A stretch of 64,000 bases of DNA from Irpex lacteus (Eukaryota > Basidiomycota > Agaricomycetes > Polyporales > Irpicaceae). This document shows, piece after piece, positions 37,101 to 48,740 of the stretch (position 1 is its first letter; each line of letters begins with the position of its first letter). The notes under the pieces were generated by a model that made no database searches, was not told the origin of the DNA, and saw nothing but the letters and a program-made list of their open reading frames with translations. The DNA is taken from positions 372,001-436,000 of the forward strand of contig MQVO02000004.1 in the NCBI GenBank assembly GCA_001986395.2, given 5' to 3'. Both the position numbers and the translations under genes were made by a program.

Positions 37101-37613
37101 CACATGCGGCTCTAAGAAATTCCCACTGGCATCGCATGGAGTGCCTATGATGAGAACATGCATTAGCATCAGACGGGATTTAGTCAATGGGTAAGACGGA
37201 CCGTCGAGATATGGATGCGTGAAGACCCGAAGAGGGGTTTGACTGGGATGGGAAGTGGGTGCAGTATCCTCGGAGTCGTTCGTTGATGGTGTGGCATCGT
37301 CAATTGGTGGGGTGTCGTCAATTGGTGTGGCGTCGTCAATTGGTGCGGCATCATTGTTGGATAGAGCTGCTTGATCCAGTGGAGAGGGGGTGCGTGGAGG
37401 CTGAAAAGAAGAGGAACCCGTAGGACCCACAGTAAGTCGTGCAGAGGGTTCAAGGTCATGGTGGGACGGCTGAGAAGAATTGGTAGAGAATTTGAGATGT
37501 GAAACGAGATGCCGCTTGAGGCCTGAATGTGTAGAGAACTTATCCGTGCACCCCGGAAATTCACAGTGGATGGTGCGTTCACGATAGGTGAATTTACGAC
37601 GTTGAGCAGGCAT
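34149..37613 (-). CDS. Plavaka transposase (copy 2)
   Basis: This is the mirror copy of the transposase at 27,538-31,002, with the same exon pattern, zinc finger and core motifs. The only coding difference I noticed is CCG to CTG at the position corresponding to 34,684, changing Pro to Leu in the segment TTVxVEELPF of the last exon. No stop or frameshift was found, so it is probably expressed and active unless silenced or harmed by the substitution. Confidence 0.87.
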
Positions 37614-37832
37614 CCGAGTCGCGCGGGCACTGTGATGGTAATTGTTAAGTTGTAGGAGCCTGGGGTTAGGGTCTACGGGAGGTGTCCGCGACGCGACACG
37701 ATTGCTGGCGGAAATATTCGGGATCCATAGCAAAGGCTTGCGTCAGCTTTCCAGCTCTTCCAAACTTGCAAAGTTGACGCACCTTGCACTTGTTCTCTCC
37801 TAGCGTTATCTCAGCCTAATCCTCGACACAGA

Positions 37833-40814
37833 ATGGCCTCTCTGCCTCCAGAATCTGAGACTAGCGATGAGCATGGTAGACTGAATGAGGTTGGAAGTCG
37901 TGGGCGTGGAGGCGGGCGTGGGCGTGGGCGTGGGCGTGGGCGTGGAGGTGGAGGTGGACGCGGACACGGTAGTGGAGGCATTGGAGGTCACAATGCAACA
38001 AACAAGGTGTTGCTCCCTCCCCCTATTGGTACACGATCCGCGAACAAAACAGCACACCCTGGCTCAATCGCCGCACCAGCACCTCGACGATCCTCCCAGG
38101 TTGTCCAAGCTGAACGTGCCCAGAAGCAGCTTCAAAATGCCGAGGAAGAAGCTCGTAAGGCGGCTGCCATCGCGCGTGTTGCCGCCCTCGAAGATCAAAT
38201 GGCCGCGGAAGATCTCGAGCGAGAGAGTCAACCACATCTCCCTCTTCCCCGGCCAGGATTACCGAAACGTTCTGCTCGCAACCTGTCTATAGGAAACTCT
38301 CAGACCCTTGCAGGTGATGTGAACCGTTTATGTAAATTAATCAAAACTCACTGAGCGCAGCTCCAATCAATTCATCCCTCGATGTCACAACGACTGCCAG
38401 TGAAGATTCAACTGAGCGTGAAGGGAATGAACCTGGAGTACAAGATATCGAAGAGTATGACTACGATAACGATGCGGATGAAGACTTCATCATGGATCCC
38501 GAGGAGCTTGAGGACGAGCCCGAAAGTGAGGAAGAGCTAGCAGCCTCGATGAATAGTAGGCAACCTCGACCTGCACAACCTGCAAAGAAGACTGCCAGAC
38601 CCGGCCGTGAGCAAGTGACAGCTGCAAGAATAGAAACGGGAAAGAGAAAGAGCAATACAGACCAAGCGTGAGTAGTACCATCTGTCAGACCAGTCAGATC
38701 TCTCTCTCTCTCAGGCTCACGGCTCCTTGCATGATGTAGTGAATCGCGGAAACGGCCACGCCAACGGGTTCCCACCCTGTCTAACGCAGCATCAGCGTTA
38801 TACCGGCCTCAATCGCTCCTGGAACTCACCGGAAAGCTTATTACCGCGTTTGGAATCCCGGAACCTGAATCAAGGTACGTTACCTCAGTCCAATCGGTAC
38901 TGATTCATTGGAACATGATGGGTACTTACCTATGAGGAGATATAGCTCAGGATGAAGATGACGTAGTGTTGCCGCGCGACAATCAGCATGATGATGAGCA
39001 TGCCAATGTCTCTGTCAGACTTGGCAGCTTTGCAGACGAAATAGACAACAGTCCTGCAGACCTAGCGCAGATACGGGGCCAGACTAACACCGTAGGATTA
39101 GTTCATACGTCACAACTGACACCGCAGTCGCTCAGTTGGAACTCACCGCATCTCATTGCAACTTCGGGTCCCACCACTGCAGCGACACCAGAACCGACTC
39201 GGAGGACACCGGCGGGTAGACCAGGGGCCCAACTCCCGACACCAGAACTCACCGCTTCAATGCCCATGGCATCAAGAGCTTCGAACGTACCGTCACTAGC
39301 ACATCGCAGTCAAGCCCTGTGTATGGCCTCCGGACTCGGAGGAATAGTATCCACAAATACCAAGGTAGCCCAATAGGGGTTTTCAGAATCACGGTACGCC
39401 CCCAACGCTATGCTCACCTCTTACTCGTATTGCCATTGGCAGGCTCCTGCACCTCATAATCCTCGTCAGCCGCAGCCCCAAGTGATTTCAAGTGCAGCAA
39501 CAGTGAACTCCGACGCACCCGCTACAAGCATCGTCGTACACAGTGCTACCAGAGCCACGCCAGTGCCCACCAGCGTCGCGCAAAACATAAAGATCACACC
39601 GCAGATCAACACTGGCATCGCTCTGAAAAGCAGCCGTGACGGTTTATCCAAGCAGTTAGGGCATCGTGAGAAACGTAAGTTCACTACCGATGACTTACCA
39701 GCTGCAGTGCGCCCGGATTTTCGACGAAACGGTACTGTGATCATCAACGCAACTCGTATCGCAGCAACGCTGCTCAAGCCGTTTGAGAACCCAAGTGCTG
39801 AACAGCTTCAACAAGCTGTTGATGCCATCTTTCCTGACAGCGGTATCCGTCTTGCGAAAGGCGAGATGTACTATGAGAATGTAAGTAGGCATACTCGGAG
39901 GCTGAATACCATGAGCTGCTGATACATACCGGGCTTCCCGGATGATCTCAGATCCTTAACAGGCTCCGCGAATGGCGAAACGAAATCGGAGCGAACGGGT
40001 TAGCGGCGGCCGACGTCTACGTTAGCAAGGCGTTAGAAACTATCCGTGAAGATCTCGACAGCTTGGAAGATGAAGATTCCGAGGAAACTGTGAGGCACGA
40101 ACTGGCAGAACATATCGCGGTCTACTTGGGCAAGGTCAACGATAGGGACCGCCGCTTTTGGTGGAGGGAGTGGGATGAAAAATCAGGGAAAAAGCGGGTG
40201 CGTACCGTTCTGATTCCGGAACCATAGTTTGTGTTATTGACTCTAGTACATGCTGCAGGGGATCTTCAAGTCGTTTGTCGTCTTGTACACGTTTGGTGCC
40301 CATCTTGAGGCTTGCCACATTCATCTAGGGTCGAATCTTGCTGACCATTGTAGTGCACCTCCCATCGGCGCCATGATACTATCGGTTCTCGCAGTAAGTA
40401 ATGCATTTACCCTGGTCCGATCCGACGTGTGATTAATATTCTCAGGTTGAGCGAGGCTTGTCCATGTATCGGGAAGGCGAGAAGCTTGTACCTTCCGGCA
40501 TGGCCGGATGGTTCTCTATCGAGAACTGGGACGACGGCAAGCAGGTTGGCGAAGATGGCAAGATGCTAGAGATAATCCGCGTGCATCGTCTTCAAGAGTG
40601 CCTCAAGACTTTTACGGGCGACGAGTGGCTTAGAATCATGCAGGAAGCGCTTCAAGTTCGTAGCGAGATGAAGAGTGGCGCAAAACAAAAGCGCAAGAGA
40701 AAGCAACGCGCTGCTACACCTGAGATCTCTTTGGCAGAGATCGACGCCGACGACGGCTTCGACTATCACGACCTTCGCTCGGACCCGATTGAGCCAGCGG
40801 AGGACCAGCACTAG
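37833..40814 (+). CDS. Transposon accessory protein, RG-rich, possible DUF6532-like domain (copy 2)
   Basis: It starts at the ATG at 37,833 and ends with EPAEDQH at 40,814. Domain order is as in copy 1. In the exon beginning near 38,748 the extra T (GCGTTATACC) gives a frame reading RPQSLLELTGKLITAFGIPE. That peptide is helix-like and plausible, but leaving this exon at the strong GTACGT donor puts the next exon out of frame. A weak donor four bases downstream (GTTACC) would rescue it. So one of the two element copies probably has a damaged accessory gene, and sequence alone does not say which. Later exons are identical in both. Confidence 0.58.
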
Positions 40815-41759
40815 TTCTGTCTGGATCACGGTATGTTTTTTTATCCTTTCGGTATACTTACTCATGCATATAATATCGCTAGAATTCCGTACTAGGCATG
40901 CACACCAAGATATACAAGTTAGAGACGGAATGCTCTCGTTAAAACTGGTCCGCGTGCGGCGGCCGCGAGTACTGCACGTAGTTAAGGAGCTCGGAGTAGT
41001 AAATCGATAGTACATTGATATGAACGTGTTTTAAAGAGAATGAAAATTTATACACCCGCAAGTGACACCCATAATACAGTCTGAAATACACAATAATATT
41101 AGCTTGCGCATATCTTTCAAAATGGCTTGAAGTTCGCCTTGCTCATCTTACGCGTCTTACGCATCTTGACCCAAGGAGTGACATGTGTTGGGCCAAGCCG
41201 ACGCGTCTTACGATCTTGGGCGTCTTGGGCGTCTTGAGCATCTTAACCCAAGACGTCCAAGACGGCTGGCATTTTGCTGATGGTGTCGGTTTGTCGTTTT
41301 TGAAAGGTAGAAATATTGCATTTCCAGTGATTGCAGGGAGGCGAAGCTCGACAGTAGAGCCTCGAGATATCCGAGGTCGATGGTACAGTCGCTTAGGAGG
41401 AGATACTGGACATTTACTGCGATCGACGGCGTCGTAGTCCAAAAGACCAGCCAGTCCGGATTTTCAAGCATGATCGTTCCAGAGAGGGTAAGTCCGCGAA
41501 ATATATGGGCGCAGGCTACGGCTCGCCATTGACGGGATACCAAAGAGTATGAAATCCAATCTTCTGGACTGTCCCTGATGATTTGGTCCAGGATCTCGTA
41601 TGGGAGGTGTGGCAATATGAGATTCGGTGGTATGGGACTCGGAGTGGATGAGGTGGACGCATCGAGCGCAGTATCTGTGATCTGGCCCGGAAGAAGACCA
41701 CTCGACGATTGTGATGAGCTACGAGATACCTCAGGCTCCGTAACGGTAAATAGATCCAT

Positions 41760-43800
41760 TTCGTCCAGAAACCCCGAAGATACTCGCAGGCGTCAAAAGT
41801 GATGCGAAACATGTCGGCAGCGAACTATAAGAGAACAGGACCTGAGATGAATTCCAAAATATTTGTGGGGTAACAGAGGATAGTATGTGACATGAATGTG
41901 TAGATATAGTAGAATTAAAATGAATACTTCGTATACTATGAGCACTTCTCTCAAACTCCGAAAATCCAAGTCGGCCAATAGACATGTAAATTCCACGGTT
42001 TCTATCCAAAAAGTAAGTCTAACATCTCCATATACTGCACACCAAATTTTGGACGATTCATCAGGGTGAGTGAGCTGCAATGTGCTTGCCATTGTGCTAA
42101 TTTTCGCCCTATTTGGCGCTTGATAGGCCAAAAACGCCCGTCGAAGGCTGCCATGTCAAAAATTCCTGGTCATGTACAAGACATATCACAACTTCAAAAT
42201 ACCACAAAACTAATATTTAAGGGGGGTAATATCGCCGATTAAAGCTGCAGTTTCTCCAGCCCGGCCTTTGTCATTTGACAGCCATCAAATTATGAGCTCT
42301 GGAGAGCCGGACTTCTTCGCCATATTGACCACGAAAGAGTGACTCTTAGAGCATTGGCTGCTACGTACGAGTAGTAACCATACTAAAGTACATGTATAAA
42401 TATTTCTACAATTTTAAGAGTGCTTATAGCCCCCGAGCACGGCTGCGAGCCTTGACATGCGATTCGCATTACTTTTGACGCCTGCGAGTACGGCGCTTGA
42501 CGGAGCGGGCTCATAGTACACCTTGTTTGGTGGGTTCCTCCAGCTGGTTCGGCGGATGACCTGTCGCAGCTTTTTACCACCTATCATGAGCACAAGGCCT
42601 TCTTGTTGTATAGGCTGCCAGATGGTACGTTAGTAGCCAGGTGGCGTAGGGGAATCAACCTCCACGGTAGATTGACTGAGTAAAGGAGCTCTACAGACCT
42701 TTTCATTCATTGCCAGTGATATACCTGCAGTGTGACGGCACCAGGCTATACCAGCAATTCGCGGGTTCAAGTCACAGTGAAGTAATTGTGACAACAACGC
42801 CAATAACGATACCGCGACCGTTTAGACGAGCGGCAAGGTGCTGTGACCCCAGACCACTCCCGCGCGCTTCGGTGGCTAGATGCACATTGCAATTGCACAA
42901 TATGCCAAAAACAAAATTCAGTGCAGCATCTTTCAATAATGGATCTTTCGAACATGGGTTTTATTTAGACACGAGTATCATGGAAGAAGCTTCTGAGCTA
43001 AGTACCGTTCGATATACCCTTTCACTAAACGGTCAGCAGTGGTCGGGGTCCGGCATCAATGGCAGGTGACACTGCTTGCAAGTTGCCGCCATCAGCACTT
43101 TTGGGGACGAGATAAGAAAATAATAAAAAAGTTTATAATGGTCGCAAGGGCTGCAAGCTTGAGAGTTTTTCGAAAGGCTTTAACGTCAATACTTTTGAGT
43201 TTGTAAGCCCCCATAGAAACCTTGGCAAGTGCTACAAGGCTGGCCAGTCTTCGCAAGACTTGTGAATCGCCAGGTTCGATCTAGGATCATGAAACCGCCG
43301 CTATCGTCAGCCAGCATCATCCGCGAAATAGCCAAAACAGTCACGTCGCCATTAAATATTGTCACGCGAGGGCAAACTCACAGGTAAAGAATATATATTT
43401 GACGGAAATACAAATGCATCATGTACGCAATCAAGTCTACCCAATTAATCTACACGCAGTTACAAACGAGCTGTTTCGGGCTTACCTGCACACAACACCG
43501 ACTGTCAGAGTTCGAAATCTCAAATGAGACTCACCTTAGAAGAGTAGCGAAGCGGAGGACTGCGTATGCGTAGCTTATAACGGGGTACGTACCTTCAATA
43601 CCGTAGAATTACATTAGTCACTGCTGTAGCCACTGCAAAGGGGACTTGAGGGTAGGTAGTTCACCGGTGGGGAAGCCGCAGTCACATAAAACTAGAGTAA
43701 AGGCTGCGACATCGCACTACTTATCCTTGACGGGATGAATGTAGTGCAACATCGTGGCGGCTGTGACATCTTCAAATCCGGTGTATAGTCGGCGGGTGAG
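41760..43800. other. 2-kb AT-rich region without a supported gene
   Basis: It holds the 5' flank of the F-box gene, then low-information sequence. TGGCGTAGGGG near 42,644 resembles a tRNA A box, and GCGGGTTCAAGTC near 42,772 a B box, but no tRNA fold closes. A minus-strand frame at 42,131-41,793 lies in the F-box promoter and is not convincing. Confidence 0.45.
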
Positions 43801-43802
43801 CC

Positions 43803-44869
43803 ATGTCAACTCTCCATGGACGTCCAGACATGTCGCGACCGCGTCGACCGCGGACCCATCGGATCCAGCGCGTCTACGAGGTATACGGGGTCCTGGAAGT
43901 CAATGATTGTAGTGTCTTCAGTTCGTACGGTACTGTATCGCAATATGACTTGCAACAAAGTGTGCGGAACTTGATTACGATGCGGAAATGGTCCCTACAG
44001 CTGCGTCGACACGCGAAATGTATGATTCTTCTCAAATTTCCTATCAAAAAGGGCTTTTCGAGTGTTCTGTCGTTAGTTGCGAGGCTCGGCAGGATGCATG
44101 AATACATTACCGGTCAGTCTTGTGGCAGCTCATAACTGAGCGAAAGGTGGGCGAGTAGTTGCCATGGCTGATCAATTCCTCAAAGGCTGCTCAGCGCTGG
44201 CAAAGCCTTGCCAACCCTTTACGAGCGCCAAAAGACCTGCCCAACTGGGAAGGGTTACGCATCTCAACCCGAATTCGCTGATGGCTTCCTGAACGAGCAA
44301 CTGACATATATATTTCTGGTCCCAAGATTCGAGAACGAGACCAGCAGGACTTCGAGTCAACATATCATGAAGTGCAACATCGCCGTTGTCGCTAGTTGAT
44401 AGAACAAGCAGGATGCCGGTGAGTCGTCACGTCACATCGCGAAGGGGTTTCGGAAGCTTGGTTGTACTGGCTGACCATACTACATACATAGATCGAGAAC
44501 TTGAAGCTGCCAGGAATGCTATATGTACATGCAACTATCATGTTAGATTCCCTGCTACGTCATACTTCTTCGTACGCGCCAGATGGAGGCTTCATGGATA
44601 AGTATCCTAGCCTGCGCTGCCAGCGGCAGAGCCTGAGCTCCCTCTCTCCGACATGTATGATACCGGAACTCAGACCAGGTTTTATCGCATTGACATTATC
44701 CGAAGATATATCGCACTCACCTCGGGTCCGAGTCTCTCACCGGTCACAATACTTACTGTACTCACCGAGCGAAGCATTCCGCGACGTCGCAATTTCGCTG
44801 CTAGAACTGGAAATATCCCATAGGACACCCCTTCATAGTACTCTCAGGCTAATACGCTACGGTCACTGA
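43803..44869 (+). pseudogene. Degenerate coding-like region of unknown origin
   Basis: The frame 43,803-44,135 contains HRIQRVYEVYGVLEVNDCSV and a possible GTCAGT donor after HEYIT. The frame 44,501-44,869 ends ELEISHRTPLHSTLRLIRYG. Between them, frames shift and stops occur. The composition suggests remnants of one multi-exon gene, perhaps an F-box-like gene, but no domain could be recognised. It lies directly upstream of seven-TM copy C. Confidence 0.25.
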
Positions 44870-44978
44870 AATTTATGCTGCGGCATAGGCTCTCAATCCT
44901 ATCAAGTTGATCATCTAATACTTTCGAAATTTAACGTGATGCACAATTTCTAGAGGTGATCATCATCAGGTGGGTGGG

Positions 44979-44985
44979 TATAAAA
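44979..44985 (+). promoter_or_regulatory. TATA box of seven-TM gene C
   Basis: TATAAAA lies 80 bp upstream of the ATG at 45,065, the same spacing class as copies A and B. Confidence 0.6.
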
Positions 44986-45064
44986 CACCAGCTATCCGGC
45001 TGCTCAAGCAGGCTTATCACCTCAGGTTTCTAGTCGTCAAGACCACTAACACCTTCAAGTGGGC

Positions 45065-47078
45065 ATGGCTCCTCTAGACATTGAAACCTTTTTCGGCCCG
45101 ATTTTCTTGCTCGCTTGTCTTTCTCTAATGTGAGTCATCGTTCCCGCACGGTAACAACTGCTTATTTTGTGTTATCAGTCTGTATGGCATAGGCATGGCT
45201 CAGGTTTACTTCTACTTCACTACCTATCGTGACAGTATCGCCACCCGTCTTGCCGTTCTATTAATCTTGTGAGTGTCAGAGACAGGTAATTGCTGAACTT
45301 ACAATAGCGCTTTTCACTCAGTGGATTGGAGACCGTTCATGCGGCTGTGTGCATCCACCTCATGTATGCAGTGTTGATCAGTGGCTATTCCAACACGGAG
45401 CAACTATTCCGCCCTGTGTGGTGAGTATCAAATAGTAGATGCGAGCTCCCCTTTGGTCATCTCATGAAATTTTAGGAGTATTGGGGTACGTCCCGCGTTC
45501 ACACCAGAGTAAACCGCGTTCCACTCATTAAATCCCAATTATTTGAAGGTAGCAGCTTACCTAGAGGTAAGCATGGCGAAATATCTAGTTTGAATATGCA
45601 GCTAATGTGTGCGATAGGCTGCTAGCGGCGCTGTTGTCAACTCGTAAGCCACTATCTTGGATCCGTAGTCAAATATACTACGTCGGCACGCTACAACATT
45701 GAACCCTTCGCACAGGTTCTACATCTACAGGATTTGGCGTTGTAAGCTCATATACTTGAAAGGGTTACATTTTATCTGATTCCCACTACCTCTGATGCAG
45801 TGAGCGAAAATACGGCCGTTTCGGTGTATTTGGTAGGCACATGATATGATCGCCTGCACAATCACTTATCGTCGAACTTGGAATGCAGATAATGGTGCTC
45901 TGCTCTGCTATCGGTGAGTCCTTCAAGCTACAAGCTCCTGATAGTCTCTTCTAAGACTCAGTATCCCTATCCTGCAGCTGTCACATTTCGTACGTCGAAG
46001 TTCCATCCTTTTTGATGGAAGCTGCTAAAGCTGTCGTTTGATGAACCCAACAAGGAGCCTCTACGTTTATGTGAGAATTCATGGGTCTACATCTCGGCAA
46101 ATCTCCTAACAAACGAGCCGTAACTTATGTTTCCAGATATATGGAAGGAACATGGGCATCCCTGGCTTCTTCAGAGTCATACAAGGTACTTATTGGAACG
46201 ATACACTTGATGTGTAACATACAACTGATAGCAGGCCCACGCTTCTTCCTCTATAGAGAATGGGCTATGCCTCATTCTCCCTCACTGTGCTCATGGACCT
46301 ATCGATCACCGTCGTCTTCCTACTCTATCTTAATAAAGGCCGTTCCCTGGCATATACACGGTACGTCCAGGATATGGTCATTACATCATCCGCACATTGG
46401 CTGACATCCTCTCCTAGAGGTACTAAAGGTATAATACGGAAACTGATCACATACGCGCTTAGTTCCGGTATCATAACTGCGTGAGTGCACTTTCTGCCAC
46501 GCCCTAATCCGACTGAGCTCTCTCAATAGCATAATATCCATCGTTACGCTTATTGTGGTATGTGATATTGGACCAGTCAGTGTGAAACTTAGGCCATCAC
46601 GCACTAACTATAATTACGATTGTGCCACAGTTCGCTGTCTCTCCGTCTCACTACCATTACGGTGGTACCACCATGGTTCTTACAAAAGGTCAGTCAACGA
46701 GTTGAACATGATGATGAACCTGTTGCCTAATAAGCTGATTCATTGCTAATAACGTATGCAGTCTACGCCAATGCAATGCTCGCGATGTATGTCACATAAG
46801 CCTTGCTACAGGTAGTAAAGCACGGCTGGAATTTATGTGCTGAACATTTCATGTAGGCTTAATCGCCGGCAAGGTATTAAAGAAGAGGCTGCATCAATCG
46901 ACAACGTATTCTCTCTGCACTTATCCAACTTGCCCAGTGTGAATCCCCCAGCGACTCGGAAGACACCGGTATGTGAATTTTTGAAACATCTGAACGTGGA
47001 GATAACAACGAATGCGATGACCTGCAGGAAGCTGTGGTACAAGTTGCACACAGTACTATCGTAACGAGTGATATTTGA
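45065..47078 (+). CDS. Multi-TM membrane protein, DUF6534-like, copy C
   Basis: It starts MAPLDIETFFGPIFLLACL. Helices follow: LYGIGMAQVYFYFTTYRDS, one near 45,330, and the 10-nt (45,476-45,485, reading SIG) and 18-nt (45,549-45,566, VAAYLE) microexons. Then come FYIYRIWRC, DIWKEHGHPWLL, ASFSLTVLMDLSITVVFLLY and SHYHYGGTTMVLTK. The C-terminal tail has LNRRQGIKEEAA and ends EAVVQVAHSTIVTSDI at the TGA at 47,076. The reading is cleaner than in A and B, and this may be the best intact plus-strand member. It is predicted to be integral in a membrane; its role is unknown. Its 3' end converges on the aldo/keto reductase 1 gene. Confidence 0.78.
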
Positions 47079-47343
47079 GCAAGTACACTTCCTTTTTGAG
47101 ATAACTGGCATGCTGACATCATGCACCTTGCACAGTGGGCGACAGGGGAGAAAGGAGTTACGGTTCAAGGTCTCAAGTGCAGTAGATTTCTCAAGCACCT
47201 GTAATGCAAGTTGAAGTTTCTGCGTTGCGTCTGGTAGTACAATTCCACAATACATACGAACTGTATGGTGCTCTCTCTTGAGATGTTAATTACACAGCTA
47301 CCATCTCTAGATCCTCACACACTATTCTCCCATGTTCTTCCAT

Positions 47344-48535
47344 CTAGTATGGCCCATCAATCCACTTCATCTGTACGAAACAGACTCAGTCAGACACACT
47401 GACACGAAGGGGCAAAAAAAGGAAACAGCGACTCACGAATTGACGGAAGTGAACTTTAGACCCGACGGTGTCGATCTCCTCCTCTTCCTCCGAGGTGATA
47501 TCAGGCAGACGGTTAACAAGGAGGTACTCCTGCAACCGTTCGACCTTACTCGTCGTCCTACAAACCAACCCTACAATCAGCCCACGCTCACCACACCCGC
47601 AAATCCAAAAGCAGCGAAACCTACGTGACGACGACAAACCCCTTCTTCCTCAACCACAACTGCAGCACCTGGCCCTGCGTGACGGGATGTCCGACCTCCT
47701 TTGCGAGGCGGTCGACGATCTTGTCCAGGACGGGTTCGATGCCTTTGCCTGGTGCGCGCACGATGGGTGTGAGCCCGCCGTAGGAGGCTCCGATTATGTT
47801 GTGCTGTTTGTGGACGTCGATTATGCCGGAGGAGGCTTTGAATACGTAGGGGTGGTATTCGATCTACGGCATCATAGAAATTGCAAGGTGAAATTATCAG
47901 TTACACTATCTAAGCTATAATGGCGCGACGCAACGCACCTGGTTTACAGCAGGAGGCACAGTAGCCACCTCCAGAATCTCATTAAGATGCTTAGGTTGGA
48001 AATTCGACACCCCAATACTCTTCGTGAGGCCCTTCTCCTTCACGCCCTCAAACTCCTTCCAAAGCGCCTTCAAATCCGGATGGTCGACGGGGTTATGTAT
48101 CAAAAACAGATCCACATACTCCAACTTCAATTTCCCCAGACTCTCCTTCAAGGACTCCTCCACCGACGTCCCAGCGGGGAGCTTGCCCAGCTTGGTGGTG
48201 ACGTACAGCTGCGAGCGGTCGTGTCCGGATTTGATGATGCCGTCCCCGACGGAGGCTTCGTTGTTGTACATCTGCGCGGTGTCGAGGTGGGTGAAGCCGG
48301 ATTGGATGGCGACGGCGATGGCGTTGGTTGCGTCTTTGTTGTAGAGGGCGGTGCCGGTGCCGATGGCGAGGGCGGGGATGGTGTTGCCGTCGTTGAGCTT
48401 GATGGTCGACATCGTGCGTGCTGGGTTCAAGGTGGTGAGGGAGAGGGAGAACTGGGAGGGTAGGGAGAGACGAGACGGGTTAAATAAAGCCTGACGGGCG
48501 AGTGGGAATAATGACGAAAGACGCAAGGGGAGCAT
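47344..48535 (-). CDS. Aldo/keto reductase 1 with possible mitochondrial leader
   Basis: Exon 1 (48,535-47,939) is exactly 199 codons. Later exons encode IEYHPYVFKASSG, the GGLTPIVRAPG region and TSKVERLQEYLL, with a short last exon ending MKWIDGPY at 47,344. The AKR catalytic tetrad is visible as Asp/Tyr in HLDTAQMYNNE, Lys in YVTTKLG and His in LFLIHNP. It is an NAD(P)H-dependent carbonyl reductase of unknown substrate. The first 41 residues (MLPLRLSSLFPLARQALF...) are Arg/Leu/Ser-rich with no acidic residue, like a mitochondrial presequence. A second ATG (MSTIKLNDG, at 48,412) matches the usual AKR start, so two isoforms are possible. It is tandem with the next gene. Confidence 0.9.
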
Positions 48536-48740
48536 ATGGGCAAGGATTGTTAGTCATCATCTGGAACTGACGTGCTACTATTTATCGAGCTCATCTGGAT
48601 TCCACGACATATAATCATGGAATACCCTCACGATCACCGTCGTCATCGCATCTTATCGCAGGGCGCGATTACCCACGGTCCCCGGCCCGATTTCAGATCT
48701 GCTATAACCGTCTGCTAACAGCTAAAAATATTCGAAGGTT

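Larger units (their letters stand above)
23870..41282. repeat. Giant inverted repeat: two element copies around a 2.27-kb spacer
   Basis: Arms 23,870-31,441 and 33,710-41,282 are reverse complements with only two differences noticed: C/T at 30,467 against 34,684, and one extra T in the right arm near 38,800. The spacer 31,442-33,709 is ordinary host sequence (3' parts of the copy B and F-box genes). Arm ends coincide exactly with transposon termini, so the palindrome is two insertions. Confidence 0.92.
33710..41282 (-). mobile_element. Plavaka DNA transposon, copy 2 (transposase on - strand)
   Basis: A 7573-bp element with ends identical to copy 1, inverted. The flanks are GGGGT before 33,710 and GTGTC after 41,282, a 2-bp GT target duplication (AC on the F-box coding strand). 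It carries the same gene pair. Its transposase is co-directional with the interrupted F-box gene. Confidence 0.92.
32805..41759 (-). pseudogene. F-box protein gene split by Plavaka copy 2
   Basis: The 5' part (41,759-41,283) encodes MDLFTVTEPEVSRSSS, then an F-box core (LPHLPYEILDQIIR and SYSLVSRQWRAVACAHIF), ending YLSKTTNRH. The 3' part resumes at 33,709 with HTHRIQNLHLIPRSDDPW, runs to 33,263, and after one intron ends at 32,805 with NVRCLQ. Lengths are 477, 447 and 386 nt. Subtracting the duplicated AC dinucleotide gives 1308 nt, exactly 436 codons including stop. F-box proteins recruit substrates to SCF ubiquitin ligases; large F-box/LRR-like families are common in Agaricomycetes. The insertion is in a coding exon, so the allele in this sequence should be null unless the element excises precisely. 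Confidence 0.85.

Noticed and set aside
23870..41282. One giant palindromic mobile element with 7.6-kb inverted repeats
   Set aside because: Both arms have the same short terminal repeats at both of their own ends, and flanks outside each arm belong to two different host genes that rejoin when each arm is removed.
42636..42785. tRNA gene or tRNA-derived SINE
   Set aside because: A-box-like and B-box-like words are present but about 130 bp apart; no acceptor or T-stem pairing closes, and no A-rich tail or target duplication is visible.
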